Shown: positions 16,056-24,013 of the stretch, piece after piece | Layout of the letters: every line of letters starts with the position of its first letter | How positions within the stretch are numbered: the first letter of the stretch is position 1 | Assembly (NCBI GenBank): GCA_905221605.1 | Contig: CAJNDS010000208.1 | Location: forward strand, 77,501-117,500 | Direction: 5' to 3' | Length of the DNA stretch: 40,000 nucleotides | DNA from: Symbiodinium natans | Lineage: Eukaryota; Sar; Dinophyceae; Suessiales; Symbiodiniaceae | Notes under the pieces: generated by a model | Database searches by the model: none | Seen by the model: the letters and a program-made list of their open reading frames with translations, nothing else | Told to the model about the DNA's origin: nothing | Position numbers and translations under genes: made by a program

Positions 16056-16115
16056 CCTAAACCCTAAACCCTAAACCCTAAACCCTAAACCCTAAACCCT
16101 AAACCCTAAACCCTC
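16056..16115 (-). repeat. CCCTAAA array
   Basis: About eight units. From here to 17310 the window has almost no telomere-like sequence. Confidence 0.95.
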
Positions 16116-16595
16116 AGCACAATCGGAGAGGGGCGCACCTGTTCTTCCTGGTCCTCCTCCTGCAACACCTGTTTTGTTTCGTTTATTGGGGGGGGGGGGG
16201 AGCCTACACTCCCCTTAGAACTTAGAACCCTAATAAAAGTCATAAAAGCTATATGTTTAATATCCTCTTGGGTTTTGTATGAACAGAAATACACAAAATA
16301 ATTCCCAAGGGGGATATAGGGCTGAGCTTTGGTCTCCGCAGTTCGGATTGTGTGGCCTTTTGCTGTGCGGGTGATGCAAAAATGGCTTCGAGGGTTTTGG
16401 GCGATATTTATCTCAGGGTTGGGTCTAGCTGATGGATGGCCCCTTGTCGCAGGCCGCATGCTCAGAACAACCGTCCGTGCTTCTTCATTTAGCATCCCCC
16501 ATCCCCCCCAAGTAGGGTTTATAAAGATCAAGCAAGCAGGGGGCTTCGATGTAAACAAACTTCGACGGGCCGTGGAATGCATTTAACATGTCACA
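16106..16595. other. Array-poor stretch with opposing open frames
   Basis: A plus frame (16329-16586) reads MQKWLRGFWAIFISGLGLAD then GWPLVAGRMLRTTVRASSF. A 158-codon minus frame covers 16106-16582 with ARTVVLSMRPATRGHPSARP. Neither has a recognisable domain, and they cannot both be coding. The minus frame crosses a 13-nt G run (16188-16200). Confidence 0.3.
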
Positions 16596-16676
16596 TGCTC
16601 ATGTTGTGAACTCGCCAAGTGGAACGGGACGATGTCGGCACAACCGATCTGCGATCACAACCCCCCTGACTAACCC

Positions 16677-16958
16677 ATGCCTTATGGTCTTCGCCTTCGA
16701 TTTAGGATCCTGTGCTGGTCGTTTGAGTTGGGGGCCACGGGACCCACATCGCTGATTACGCCCCTGAGACTCCTTCCTCATTCATTTCCAGAGCTGGCGT
16801 TCGGCTCGAACTCCTTTGATGATAAAGCCCGACGGGATGCGGAAGTTTTAACCCTGAAAGACCCCCCACGGTGCACGACACACCTGGGCAAAGCCGGGGC
16901 ATGTCCCACGGCCAGGTGTGGACCGGCCACCTGCCTGTCCGTTACGGTCGATGGGTGA
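16677..16958 (+). CDS. Possible coding segment ending at GTGAGT, plus strand
   Basis: A 93-codon frame with FPELAFGSNSFDDKARRDAE, then VLTLKDPPRCTTHLGKAGAC. It stops inside GATGG|GTGAGTCTG, a consensus donor. A TATAAAGATCAAGC...GGGGCTTCG block occurs both at 16519 and 17180, bracketing this region like a direct repeat. The gene is not identified. Confidence 0.35.
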   Translation: MPYGLRLRFRILCWSFELGATGPTSLITPLRLLPHSFPELAFGSNSFDDKARRDAEVLTLKDPPRCTTHLGKAGACPTARCGPATCLSVTVDG

Positions 16959-17149
16959 GTCTGTGTGACTCGGGTAACATAGCTTTGTCGGCATCCCGGT
17001 CCTTAAACATGTACTGATTGTTTCACAGTATGTTTCACGAGCCATGACGTTCAATTGTAGTGAGGAACGGACGGTGGGCTGCTTGGTGGATTTGTTGTTT
17101 GGTTTCGTCTGATGCAGTGCATGGTGTTTGGGCAGCTAAGTAAACACCC

Positions 17150-17151
<2 letters not shown>

Positions 17152-17180
<29 letters not shown>
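17152..17180 (+). repeat. TGTC microsatellite
   Basis: Seven uninterrupted TGTC units, the only tetranucleotide run of this kind in the window. Confidence 0.95.
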
Positions 17181-17182
<2 letters not shown>

Positions 17183-17378
17183 AAAGATCAAGCTTGGGGC
17201 TTCGGAGTTTCCAGAAAGAAGGGGCTGTCTATGGCGTATCTCACGCTTTGGTCCCCTAACCCTTAGAGATGCAGGGTGGCTTGGTCGAGCACTTTCGCTG
17301 ACGGAAGTCGGGTTTAGGGTTTAGGGTTTAGGGTTTAGGGTTTAGGGTTTTTGGTTTTTGGTTTAGGGTTTTTAGGGT

Positions 17379-17912
17379 CTAGGGACTCAGGGGCTGCCGC
17401 AGAAGGCTGGCACCAGATGGCTTGGCCACATCTGTCGAGGATCCTGCACCTGAGGGATTTCCACGGGCCTTTTTCTCCGGTGGGGAAGGTGAAGGCTGCC
17501 AATCTCCCCAGTTCTCCTCGTCGTCCTCGGTGGGTGCCGTTGCTCCCGTGACAGGGGGCCAATCCTCCCACTTGTCCTCCTTTTCGAGGTTCTTCCGCGC
17601 AGACCAAACTTTTGGGCTCCACATCGCCTGTGACAACGCGGGAGGTGGAGTTCGGCATGGCCTCGGCGGTGGTGAGGACACTGGTGGCCTGTACCCCTGG
17701 CCAGCGCAAGGACCTGCTGGCCACATTGACCCCGCAGGTCGGCCGCCGAAGAACTTGGCGTTGTAGGCGGAGATCGTGCCCCGGTGCAATTTGGGCTTTC
17801 GCACGCTGTAGGGGTCTTCCGCTGCTGGCGCTCCTGGGGGTTGGACGCTGTAGCGGCCCCAATTTAGGGGGGGCCCCAAAAAAAGCCCTAGATGCAAGCT
17901 TCCAACCCTCAA
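17379..17912 (-). CDS. 177-codon open frame, acidic Trp-rich C-terminal part, minus
   Basis: The longest open frame in the window. Its central and C-terminal part has low-complexity but protein-like features: two WxDW motifs in acidic context (KEDKWEDWPPVTG and DEENWGDWQPS) about 20 residues apart, then a Pro/Ser/Lys tail (SPSPPEKKARGNPSGAG). The N-terminal third repeats YSV (NWGRYSVQPPGAP, AEDPYSVRKPKLHRG). The other two minus frames and two plus frames are also largely open because the stretch is GC-rich, so frame choice rests on composition. The true start is probably near LNWGRYSV rather than the first Met, which lies in degenerate repeat. Confidence 0.45.
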   Translation of the reverse strand: MRVGSLHLGLFLGPPLNWGRYSVQPPGAPAAEDPYSVRKPKLHRGTISAYNAKFFGGRPAGSMWPAGPCAGQGYRPPVSSPPPRPCRTPPPALSQAMWSPKVWSARKNLEKEDKWEDWPPVTGATAPTEDDEENWGDWQPSPSPPEKKARGNPSGAGSSTDVAKPSGASLLRQPLSP

Positions 17913-17934
17913 CCTCTCAGACCCCTGCTGTTTA

Positions 17935-18172
17935 AGTTTAAGGTTTAGGGTTTAGGGTTTAGGGTTTGAGGTTTAGGGTTTGAGGTTTAGGGTTTGAGGT
18001 TTAGGGTTTAGGGTTTAGGGTTTGAGGTTTAGGGTTTGAGGTTTAGGGTTTAGGTTTAGGGTTTAGGGTTTAGGGTTTAGGGTGTAGGGTGTAGGGTTTA
18101 GGGTTTAGGGTTTAGGGTTTAGGGTTTAGGGTTTAGGGTTTAGGGTTTAGGGTTTAGGGTTTAGGGTTTAGG
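17935..18172 (+). repeat. TTTAGGG array with 14-bp TTTGAGG/TTTAGGG period
   Basis: About 240 bp. The first 110 bp alternate TTTGAGG with TTTAGGG, a higher-order 14-mer; the rest is pure TTTAGGG. Among the longest arrays in the window. Confidence 0.97.
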
Positions 18173-18256
18173 GCTTCAGGCTGCAAGCTGGCGCAGGCGC
18201 CTCTTGCAGGGCCCCAAGGAGTGGCAAGGCAGCGTCCCCTCACCGGCAGTTCCGCG
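18173..18256 (+). CDS. Exon-like island, strand tentative
   Basis: The plus frame reads QAASWRRRLLQGPKEWQGSV then PSPAVPRL. The minus frame is open with fewer helix signals. Confidence 0.35.
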
Positions 18257-18282
18257 GCTTAGGGCTTCGGGGCTGTGAGGGT

Positions 18283-18393
18283 TTGGGATTTAGGGTTTAG
18301 GGTTTAGGGATTGGGGTTTAGGGTTTAGGGTTTGGGGTTTAGGGTTTAGGGTTTAGGGTTTGGGGTTTAGGGTTTGGGGTTTAGGGTTTGCAG

Positions 18394-18433
<40 letters not shown>
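18283..18433 (+). repeat. TTTAGGG/TTTGGGG array ending in a 36-nt G run
   Basis: Mixed units to 18397, then 36 consecutive G (18398-18433), the longest homopolymer here. The array passes straight into the G run. Confidence 0.97.
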
Positions 18434-18434
<1 letters not shown>

Positions 18435-18449
18435 GGCGGAGGGGGAGGG

Positions 18450-18545
18450 GGGACCCTGGAATTCTCAGGCAGCATATCTTCTCCCCCAAAAAGGTACCCG
18501 AAAAAGATACCCTTCAGCCCTAGAAGAGACTGACGCCTGCTTAGG
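18450..18545 (+). CDS. Exon-like island, plus strand
   Basis: Frame GPWNSQAAYLLPQKGTRKRY then PSALEETDACLG. The minus alternative reads SRAEGYLFRVPFWGRRYAA before TGA. The following 18546-18850 is degenerate repeat with nothing to annotate. Confidence 0.33.
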
Positions 18546-18916
18546 GTTCTTTTTTGGGGTTTCGGGTGTAGGGTTTAGGGCATTTGAGATTCAGAACTTC
18601 TGGCTTTCGAGCTTCGGTTGCATTGGAGTTCAGGGCTCGGGGTTTGGGGCTTCAGTCGGTGAGGGTTGTTAGGGTTTAGGGTTTTTCGATTGAGTTTGGG
18701 GGTCTTGGGTTTTTAGCGCTTTTCACTAGGGCCTTAGGGTTTGGGGTGCAAGGGAACACAGAAACTATTGAAGAGGCGCAACAAGAACAGTGGAGGGTAT
18801 TCGGGGGGGGCGGGGGGGGGATTACCAAAGTCGCCCTTTTGCACCCTAAACCCTCAACCCTAAATACCTAGACCCACACCCTAAACCCCAAGCCCTAAAT
18901 CCCTCAACCCAAACTA

Positions 18917-19016
18917 CTATTTGCTTAAGAACCCCAAAAGAAAAAATAAAAGTAACCCCTATAATACCCTTAATAAGCAAGATTATCTTTATTTTTCGGG
19001 GTTCTTAAGCAACTAG
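18917..19016. mobile_element. MITE-like TIR element, family 8, copy a
   Basis: About 34-bp ends: TTGCTTAAGAACCCCAAAAG against CGGGGTTCTTAAGCAACTAG; the adjacent A-rich/T-rich blocks also pair. 100 bp, no ORF. Confidence 0.75.
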
Positions 19017-19021
19017 CGGCA

Positions 19022-19145
19022 ACAGCCCCCTAAACCGCTAAACCCAAAAGCCCCCTAAACCCTAAAAGCCCCCTAAACCCCTAAACCCAAAGCCCCCTAA
19101 ACCCTAAAAGCCCCCTAAACCCCAAACCCTAGACTCCAAAACCCT
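19022..19145 (-). repeat. Higher-order AAAGCCCCCTAAACCC repeat
   Basis: Units of about 20-23 bp (AAAAGCCCCCTAAACCCT) repeated four to five times, a compound of telomere-like heptamers. Confidence 0.85.
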
Positions 19146-19156
19146 AAAGCCTTAAT

Positions 19157-19250
19157 CCAAGGTCGCCCTTTCGGCCTGCGCCCGGCATCTTTGGCCCGGG
19201 TGCGCGAGCTGCCTCTGCCTTCGGCAGCGGCGCGACAGCAAGCATCGAGA
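19157..19250. CDS. Exon-like island, strand uncertain
   Basis: Plus FGLRPASLARVRELPLPSAA or minus NLSMLAVAPLPKAEAARAPG; both open over 30 codons. The left edge CCAAGGTCGCCCTTT resembles edges at 18826 and 19451 (CCAAAGTCGCCC, CCAAGTCGCCC). Confidence 0.3.
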
Positions 19251-19555
19251 GGTTTTTGGGGTTTTCAGGGTCTTAGCGCCTTTGTCTTTAGGGTTTTAGG
19301 GTTCAGGGTTTTAGTGATTTGGGGCTTTGGGGTTTAGGGTTCAGGGTTTTAGGGTCTTTGTCTTTGGGGCTTTAGGGTTTTCAGGATTTGAGGGCCCCGG
19401 GGGGGGTTTAGGGTTTTTGGGTTTTAGGGTCTTGGGGGTTCTAGGGCTTGACCAAGTCGCCCTGTGCCAAAATACTCATCCTAAGCTCAAGCAGAAATCC
19501 TAAGCCCTAAGCCCTAAGCCCTAAACCCTAAACCCTAAACCCAAAAAACCTTAAA

Positions 19556-19657
19556 CATGATCCTCCTCAGCAGGCAAGTATGATTGTCGCAAGGGCCTTC
19601 CTAGCCCAGGATGTGAGGTTGAAGGATGTGAGGGTCTCGGGTATAGGGTCCAAGGAT
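19556..19657 (+). CDS. Exon-like island, plus strand
   Basis: 34 codons: HDPPQQASMIVARAFLAQDV then RLKDVRVSGIGSKD, then TAG. The corresponding minus frames are stopped. Confidence 0.38.
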
Positions 19658-19764
19658 TAGGCTTTAAACTGTGGCATTGGACTGAGGCATTCAGTGAGTT
19701 AAGTTAACTGTAAACCCAAAACCCGAAACCCAAAGCCATACATCAGAGTGCTTTCAAAGAGGTT

Positions 19765-19935
19765 AGGGACCATATTAATGGCCCATGAAACTACCCCTAA
19801 ACCCGAAACCCTAAAAGCTAAGCCCTAAACCCTATTCAGGGCCCATGAAACTACCCTCAGGGTGTAGTAGCTTCAGGGCCCAAGTTTCTACTCTATAGGT
19901 ACATGGAACTACCAGGAGGTACCCAAACCCCAAAA
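19765..19935. mobile_element. Family 4/5 remnants
   Basis: Two pieces end in CCCATGAAACTACCC (19781, 19846). A third part, TATAGGTACATGGAACTACC, is the inverted counterpart. Telomere-like words lie between them. Confidence 0.45.
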
Positions 19936-20028
19936 CCCCAAACCCCAAACCCTGAACCCTGAACCCTGAACCCTAAACCCTAAACCCTAAACCCTAAAAC
20001 CTAAACCCTAAACCCTAAACCCTAAACC

Positions 20029-20121
20029 CCCGGGAGCTGCAGGAACCACCAACGACGGCGTCAGAGGGGCCTCCGACCCCTTGAGCTTTCCGTTCTTGGC
20101 GGGTGCGCCTGGGGCGCAGAG
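20029..20121 (-). CDS. Exon-like island, minus strand
   Basis: Frame LCAPGAPAKNGKLKGSEAPL then TPSLVVPAAPG, linker-like. Confidence 0.38.
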
Positions 20122-20182
20122 GGTTTAGGGTTTAGGGTTTAGGGTTTAGGGTTTAGGGTTTAGGGTTTAGGGTTTAGGGTTT
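20118..20182 (+). repeat. TTTAGGG array
   Basis: Nine perfect units directly upstream, in the minus sense, of the island at 20029. Confidence 0.96.
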
Positions 20183-20427
20183 ATGGAGTTGAGGATTGAT
20201 CTTTGTTGGTTTTCGGGTTTTGGATTTTTGGGGGTTTAGGCTTTCGAGCGAGGCAATTTAGGGGCTTGGGAGGGTTTGAGGGAAGGGGGGCTTGGGCTTG
20301 GGGCGGCTTAAGCGCTAAGGGCTAAGGGCTAAGGGCTCAGGGCTTAGGGTTTAGGGTTTAGGGCTTAGGGTTTAGGGTTTAGGGTTTAGGGTTGAGGGTT
20401 GGGTTTACGAGGTGTTTGGGGAAAACA

Positions 20428-20502
20428 CCCGAAACGCATGTAGTGGACACAGGGGATTAGGGCCGGAAGGGTGCCAGGGCGGCTAGGGCCTAGAGGTTCC
20501 TG
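20428..20502 (-). CDS. Exon-like island, minus strand
   Basis: The only open minus frame reads QEPLGPSRPGTLPALIPCVH then YMRFG. Confidence 0.35.
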
Positions 20503-20657
20503 CCTTTAGGGTTTAGGGTTTAGGGTTTAGGGTTTAGGGTTTGGGGTTTGGGGTTTAGGGTTTAGGGTTTCAGAATGTGAGAAAACCAACAAGAAAACCC
20601 ATGTACAGTGGCCTAAACACTGTAGGTTGAGGGTTTAGGGTTTAGGGTTTAGGTATT

Positions 20658-20733
20658 GCCGGTCAGCCCAACCCATCCGAGTCCTCGCCGCAACAATTAA
20701 AACCGAGCCAACGACAAATCCAAATCCTAAGAC
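20658..20733 (-). CDS. Exon-like island with membrane-helix character
   Basis: After CTCGTAG (acceptor) the frame reads VLGFGFVVGSVLIVAARTRM then GWADR: about 17 apolar residues followed by Arg/Thr/Arg, like a transmembrane helix with a cytosolic flank. The plus strand is AC-rich and polar. Confidence 0.4.
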
Positions 20734-20853
20734 CTACGAGTAAACCCCACGGACCCTGAAACCCTAAAGCCCTCAAACCCTATAGGGTTTAGGGTTTAGG
20801 GCCTGGGGCCCTCAACCCTCTAAATCCCCAACCCAACCCCATCCCTGACTCAC

Positions 20854-20927
20854 TTGAAAGATGCCTGCGGCGGGTCTAGCCAGCTCCTCTCCAGGAGAAA
20901 GGTACGGCCTCTGGAGGCATCTTTTCG
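20854..20927 (-). CDS. Exon with consensus splice sites on both sides
   Basis: Acceptor ACCACATTCAG and donor TTTCAA|GTGAGTC enclose 74 nt reading RKDASRGRTFLLERSWLDPP then QASF, phase 0 to phase 2. The best-supported single exon in the window. Its downstream intron runs through telomere-like units (20750-20820). Confidence 0.6.
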
Positions 20928-20948
20928 CTGAATGTGGTTTATTTAAGG

Positions 20949-21116
20949 CTTGGGTTTAGGGCTTAGGGCTTAGGGCTTAGGGCTTAGGGTCTAGGGTCTA
21001 GGGTCTAGGGTCTAGGGTCTAGGGTCTAGGGTCTAGGGTCTAGGGTTTAGGGTTTAGGGTTTAGGGTTTAGGGTTTAGGGTTTAGGGTTTAGGGTTTAGG
21101 GTTTAGGGTTTAGGGC
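20949..21116 (+). repeat. Array in three blocks: CTTAGGG, TCTAGGG, TTTAGGG
   Basis: Five CTTAGGG, then nine TCTAGGG, then about ten TTTAGGG. Homogeneous blocks of each variant point to local amplification. In the minus sense it lies in the intron just upstream of the exon at 20854. Confidence 0.97.
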
Positions 21117-21131
21117 TTAAGGTTTGGGAGT

Positions 21132-21191
21132 TGGGCTTCACATGGAGAAACACGCTGAGGTCATCGTTGATGGGATGTAGTATTTTGATGC
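21132..21191 (-). CDS. Exon-like island with good acceptor, minus
   Basis: Acceptor CGGAAGTAG|GC, then IKILHPINDDLSVFLHVKP. Likely GC donor GTGAA|GCCC. Part of the 20-22 kb minus-strand series. Confidence 0.48.
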
Positions 21192-21313
21192 CTACTTCCG
21201 AATTATCAGAACCTTCATGGTTCTTTGTATGGGATTAATTAGGGAATCAAGGTTCCCCATATGAGTCCCAAAAGAGGTAAGAAAGGTGAATAGTGGTACC
21301 TAATTTCCAAGGT

Positions 21314-21390
21314 TGGTTACATGGTCCCTTACTATGGGCCCTTAGACGGGGGACCCTTTATATAGTAAGGGGCCATGCAACTACCCTTAG
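21314..21390. mobile_element. MITE-like TIR element, family 4
   Basis: GGTTACATGGTCCCTTACTA mirrored by TAGTAAGGGGCCATGCAACT; 77 bp with an almost complete hairpin. Confidence 0.65.
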
Positions 21391-21461
21391 ACAATTCCAA
21401 AAACCCTACCAAGAACGCCAGTCGGCACTTGCACCAGCATCCTAAACCCTAAAACCTAAAC

Positions 21462-21511
21462 TTGGGATGTTCCCCCTTATACTCTCAGTCCTTAATAGGG
21501 ATTATAGCGAC
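21462..21511 (+). mobile_element. Family 2 left-half fragment
   Basis: TTGGGATGTTCCCCCTTATA, then CAGTCCTTAATAGGGATTAT, matching the left half of 27792-27895. Confidence 0.6.
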
Positions 21512-21566
21512 CGCATTGCCTAAGAAGCCATTGGTTCCAGTGTGCGAGATGAAAAGAAAAACAAGG
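21508..21566 (-). CDS. Exon-like island, minus strand
   Basis: Frame LVFLFISHTGTNGFLGNAV, hydrophobic beta-type character. Its upstream end joins the array at 21566. Confidence 0.4.
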
Positions 21567-21587
21567 GTTTAGGGCTTAAGGCTCAGG

Positions 21588-21647
21588 ACTCCGCAACTTT
21601 AAGAAAATGAGGGCCCTTGCCGAGCTTCTGATCTGCCACTCCTTGGA
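21588..21647 (-). CDS. Exon-like island starting SKEWQI, minus
   Basis: Reads SKEWQIRSSARALIFLKLRS. The first seven codons repeat the start of the next island upstream (SKEWQMR), and the DNA ATCTGCCACTCCTTGGAAAC is also repeated there. Confidence 0.45.
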
Positions 21648-21703
21648 AACCCTAAACCCTAAACCCTAAACCCTCAACCCTAAACCCTAAACCCTAAACC
21701 CTA

Positions 21704-21814
21704 GCTGTGCTCATGCCCATGGAGCTCCAGTTCGTCCATGCATTCACAGGCAAGCAGCTGGGTGCTGTAAATGTCGAGCTCCCGTGGCTTGACCCTCATC
21801 TGCCACTCCTTGGA
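21704..21814 (-). CDS. Exon-like island starting SKEWQM, minus
   Basis: 37 open codons: SKEWQMRVKPRELDIYSTQL then LACECMDELELHGHEHS. Acidic, Cys-containing, strongly protein-like. The in-frame TAG comes at the array edge, so a GC donor (CACA|GCTAGGG) is likely. Confidence 0.52.
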
Positions 21815-21865
21815 AACCCTAAACCCTAAACCCTAAACCCTAAACCCTAAACCCTAAACCCTAAA

Positions 21866-21968
21866 CCGGCAGAAACTTCGCAGATGCCGATCAAGTGGTC
21901 GGAGCCACTGCTGCTCACTGCACGGGTGCATTGGCATGGCTACATCCGTGTCCAGCTGCTCGCAGTGG
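21866..21968 (-). CDS. Exon-like island, minus strand
   Basis: 34 codons: HCEQLDTDVAMPMHPCSEQQ then WLRPLDRHLRSFC. Donor TGCCG|GTTTAGGG and acceptor TTTAG|GGTTTCC of the next island give compatible phases (R-V-SKEWQM), with the splice sites supplied by the array itself. Confidence 0.55.
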
Positions 21969-22024
21969 TTTAGGGTTTAGGGTTTAGGGTTTAGGGTTTC
22001 GGGTTTAGGGTTTAGGGTTTAGGG

Positions 22025-22095
22025 TCTCGCGTAGAACTCCCCTTCCCCTGCCACTGCTTCTTTACTTGGATTAAAGCCCTCTGACGGAACTATTC
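22025..22095 (-). CDS. Exon-like island with TTTTTAG acceptor, minus
   Basis: Acceptor GGACTGTTTTTAG, then GIVPSEGFNPSKEAVAGEGE then FYARP. The array at 21970-22023 follows directly. Confidence 0.5.
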
Positions 22096-22351
22096 CTAAA
22101 AACAGTCCTCCTAAACCCAAAAAGGGAAAATTTCAAGTGTCCCAAGGGCCTACCGAGTATGCATACTGTAAACAGGGGCAAGGGAACACACTAAGGGCCC
22201 AGGGTTCCGACCTTAGAACAATTTCACGCCAGGGCTTCTGGGTTTAGGGTTTAAGGGTTTAGGGTTTAGGGTTCAGGATTTAGGTTTAGGGTTTAACCCT
22301 AAACCCCAAAGCCTAAACCCCAAACTCTAAACCCTAAACCCTAAACCTTTA

Positions 22352-22421
22352 GGCTACAAGCTTCTCTGGGCCCCAGGTTCAAGTCAAAATTGGGCCTGGT
22401 GAGGCAATTCGGAGAAAGTAG
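22352..22421 (-). CDS. Exon-like island, minus strand
   Basis: Frame LLSPNCLTRPNFDLNLGPRE then ACS. Flanked by GGGTTTAGG words on both sides. Confidence 0.4.
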
Positions 22422-22493
22422 AACTAAACCCCAAACCCAAACTCCAAACCCCAAACCCCAAACCCCAAACCCTAAACCCCTAAACCCCCAAAC

Positions 22494-22581
22494 CAGCAAC
22501 TTCATAAACAATCTGTCCAACAAGGACATCCCTGCTGGGAGCCGCGCGCAGCACGCACCTCAAGCTGTTCCTGGATGTTGA
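22494..22581 (-). CDS. Exon-like island, minus strand
   Basis: Frame STSRNSLRCVLRAAPSRDVL then VGQIVYEVA. A second minus frame (LNIQEQLEVRAARGSQQG) and a plus frame are open too. Confidence 0.38.
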
Positions 22582-22797
22582 GGTTTCGGGCTTCGGAGGT
22601 TAGTAGATGTAGAGTTTAGGGTTTTGGGGTTGAGGGCTTAGGGTTCAGGAGTTTGGTAGATTTGGTGTGTGTATAGGAGCTGGTAGTGTTTGGGCTTAGG
22701 CGTTTAGTCAATTTAGGGTGTAAGCTTGGCATTTTTGTTTGCAGGTCTTGGGCTTTAGGGTTTAGGGTTTGGGGTTGATTCGAGACGTAGTTTTAGG

Positions 22798-22876
22798 GCC
22801 CTCCTCCCCACGACTGCCACTTGCAGCTGCCACAGTGCCGCAGGTTGGGCGCTTTCCCTACTACGATCCACTGAGT
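22798..22876 (-). CDS. Exon-like island, minus strand
   Basis: Frame TQWIVVGKAPNLRHCGSCKW then QSWGGGP. A CxxC pair next to Trp could belong to a zinc ribbon, but no partner Cys pair is visible. Confidence 0.42.
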
Positions 22877-23354
22877 TGAGGCTAAGGCCTCTGAACTTAG
22901 GAGTAAAAGAGTGCGCCTTTTTGTAAAAGGCTTGTAAGGGAACCTAAACCCCAAAGGAAGGAATCAGGCTAAGTGCCAGGGCTTCAATAGGGTAGCCGTT
23001 TATGGGGTTTGGGGCGTCTAAGAGTCCAGGACTTGTTTCTGGTTCTCGGGTGTATTGCCCAATCCCTAACATCCTAAACCCCACTATGGAACATGCCGAA
23101 CCTTTTCCCGCAGCTTTACACCCTAAACCCTAAGCCCTAGACCCTGAAACCTAAACCCCAGACCCTACAAACCTTAAGTCCTCGAACCTCTGGGCCCTGC
23201 CTTCGAAACTTCAGTCCCCCAAGATTGAAAGCCGAAAACCCTAAACCCAGCCAAGTCCGAAGCTTTAACAACCCCCCCTAAACCCTAGGCCTAAACCCTA
23301 AACCCTAAACCCTAAACCCTGAACCCTGAACCCTGAACCCTAAATCCTAAACCC

Positions 23355-23467
23355 GGGTAGCCCAGCAACCACATTATGAACAAGAGTACACTGTTGGGGG
23401 GGTTGGTTACTTTAGAAGGGGACCTGAAAACCAAAAAAAAGGGGAACAGGGCACCGCTGGGCTACCT
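23355..23467. mobile_element. TIR element, family 12 (single copy)
   Basis: GGGTAGCCCAGC at the left, GCTGGGCTACCT at the right, 113 bp apart. Contains GGGGGG and A8 runs. The 73-codon frame across it is not convincing. The stretch 22880-23350 before it has no gene. Confidence 0.5.
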
Positions 23468-23742
23468 AAAGGCTTTAAAACCCCTAAACCCTAAATCCTA
23501 TACCCTAAACCCTAAACCCTATGCCCCAAGACCCAGGCCTTACACCGGAAACCCTCATCTATCTTGGCGTCAAATCCTTCTGAAAGGGAAAATATGACAC
23601 CTTGAAATATCTCTTCCAAAATCCTAAGCCCCAATTCAACCCTAAACCCGCCCCTAAACCCTAAACCCTAAACATCAAAAACCCTAAACCCTAAACATCA
23701 AAAAACTGAAGCCCGAAACCTAAAACCCCCTACCTCCAAACT

Positions 23743-23811
23743 CCCCAAAGCCCGCATGTCCTCGTCCGGTTCACGGGGCCGAGCCACTGCCTGGAAGGGG
23801 GTCTGAATGAG
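23743..23811 (-). CDS. Exon-like island, minus strand
   Basis: Frame LIQTPFQAVARPREPDEDMR then ALG. Confidence 0.38.
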
Positions 23812-23952
23812 GCTTCGGGTTTCGGGTTTAGGGTTTAGGGTTTGGGGTTTAGGGTTTAGGGAGTAGGGTTTAGGGCTAGGGTTGAGAGTTTAGGGTCTAT
23901 GGTCGTAGGGTGTACGTGGCTAGGTTTCGGATTTAGGGTCTGGGGTCTAGGG

Positions 23953-24010
23953 GCTAGCTTTGGCGGCGAGTAGTGTGAGGGGGCCGGGAGGTCCGTAAAT
24001 CTTGGCACCA
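23953..24010 (-). CDS. Small exon-like island, minus strand
   Basis: Frame LVPRFTDLPAPSHYSPPKLA, Pro-rich. Confidence 0.33.
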
Positions 24011-24013
24011 GAC

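Noticed and set aside
16106-16582. 158-codon minus frame as a gene
   Set aside because: It crosses a G13 run, its opposite strand is at least as protein-like, and no domain is visible.
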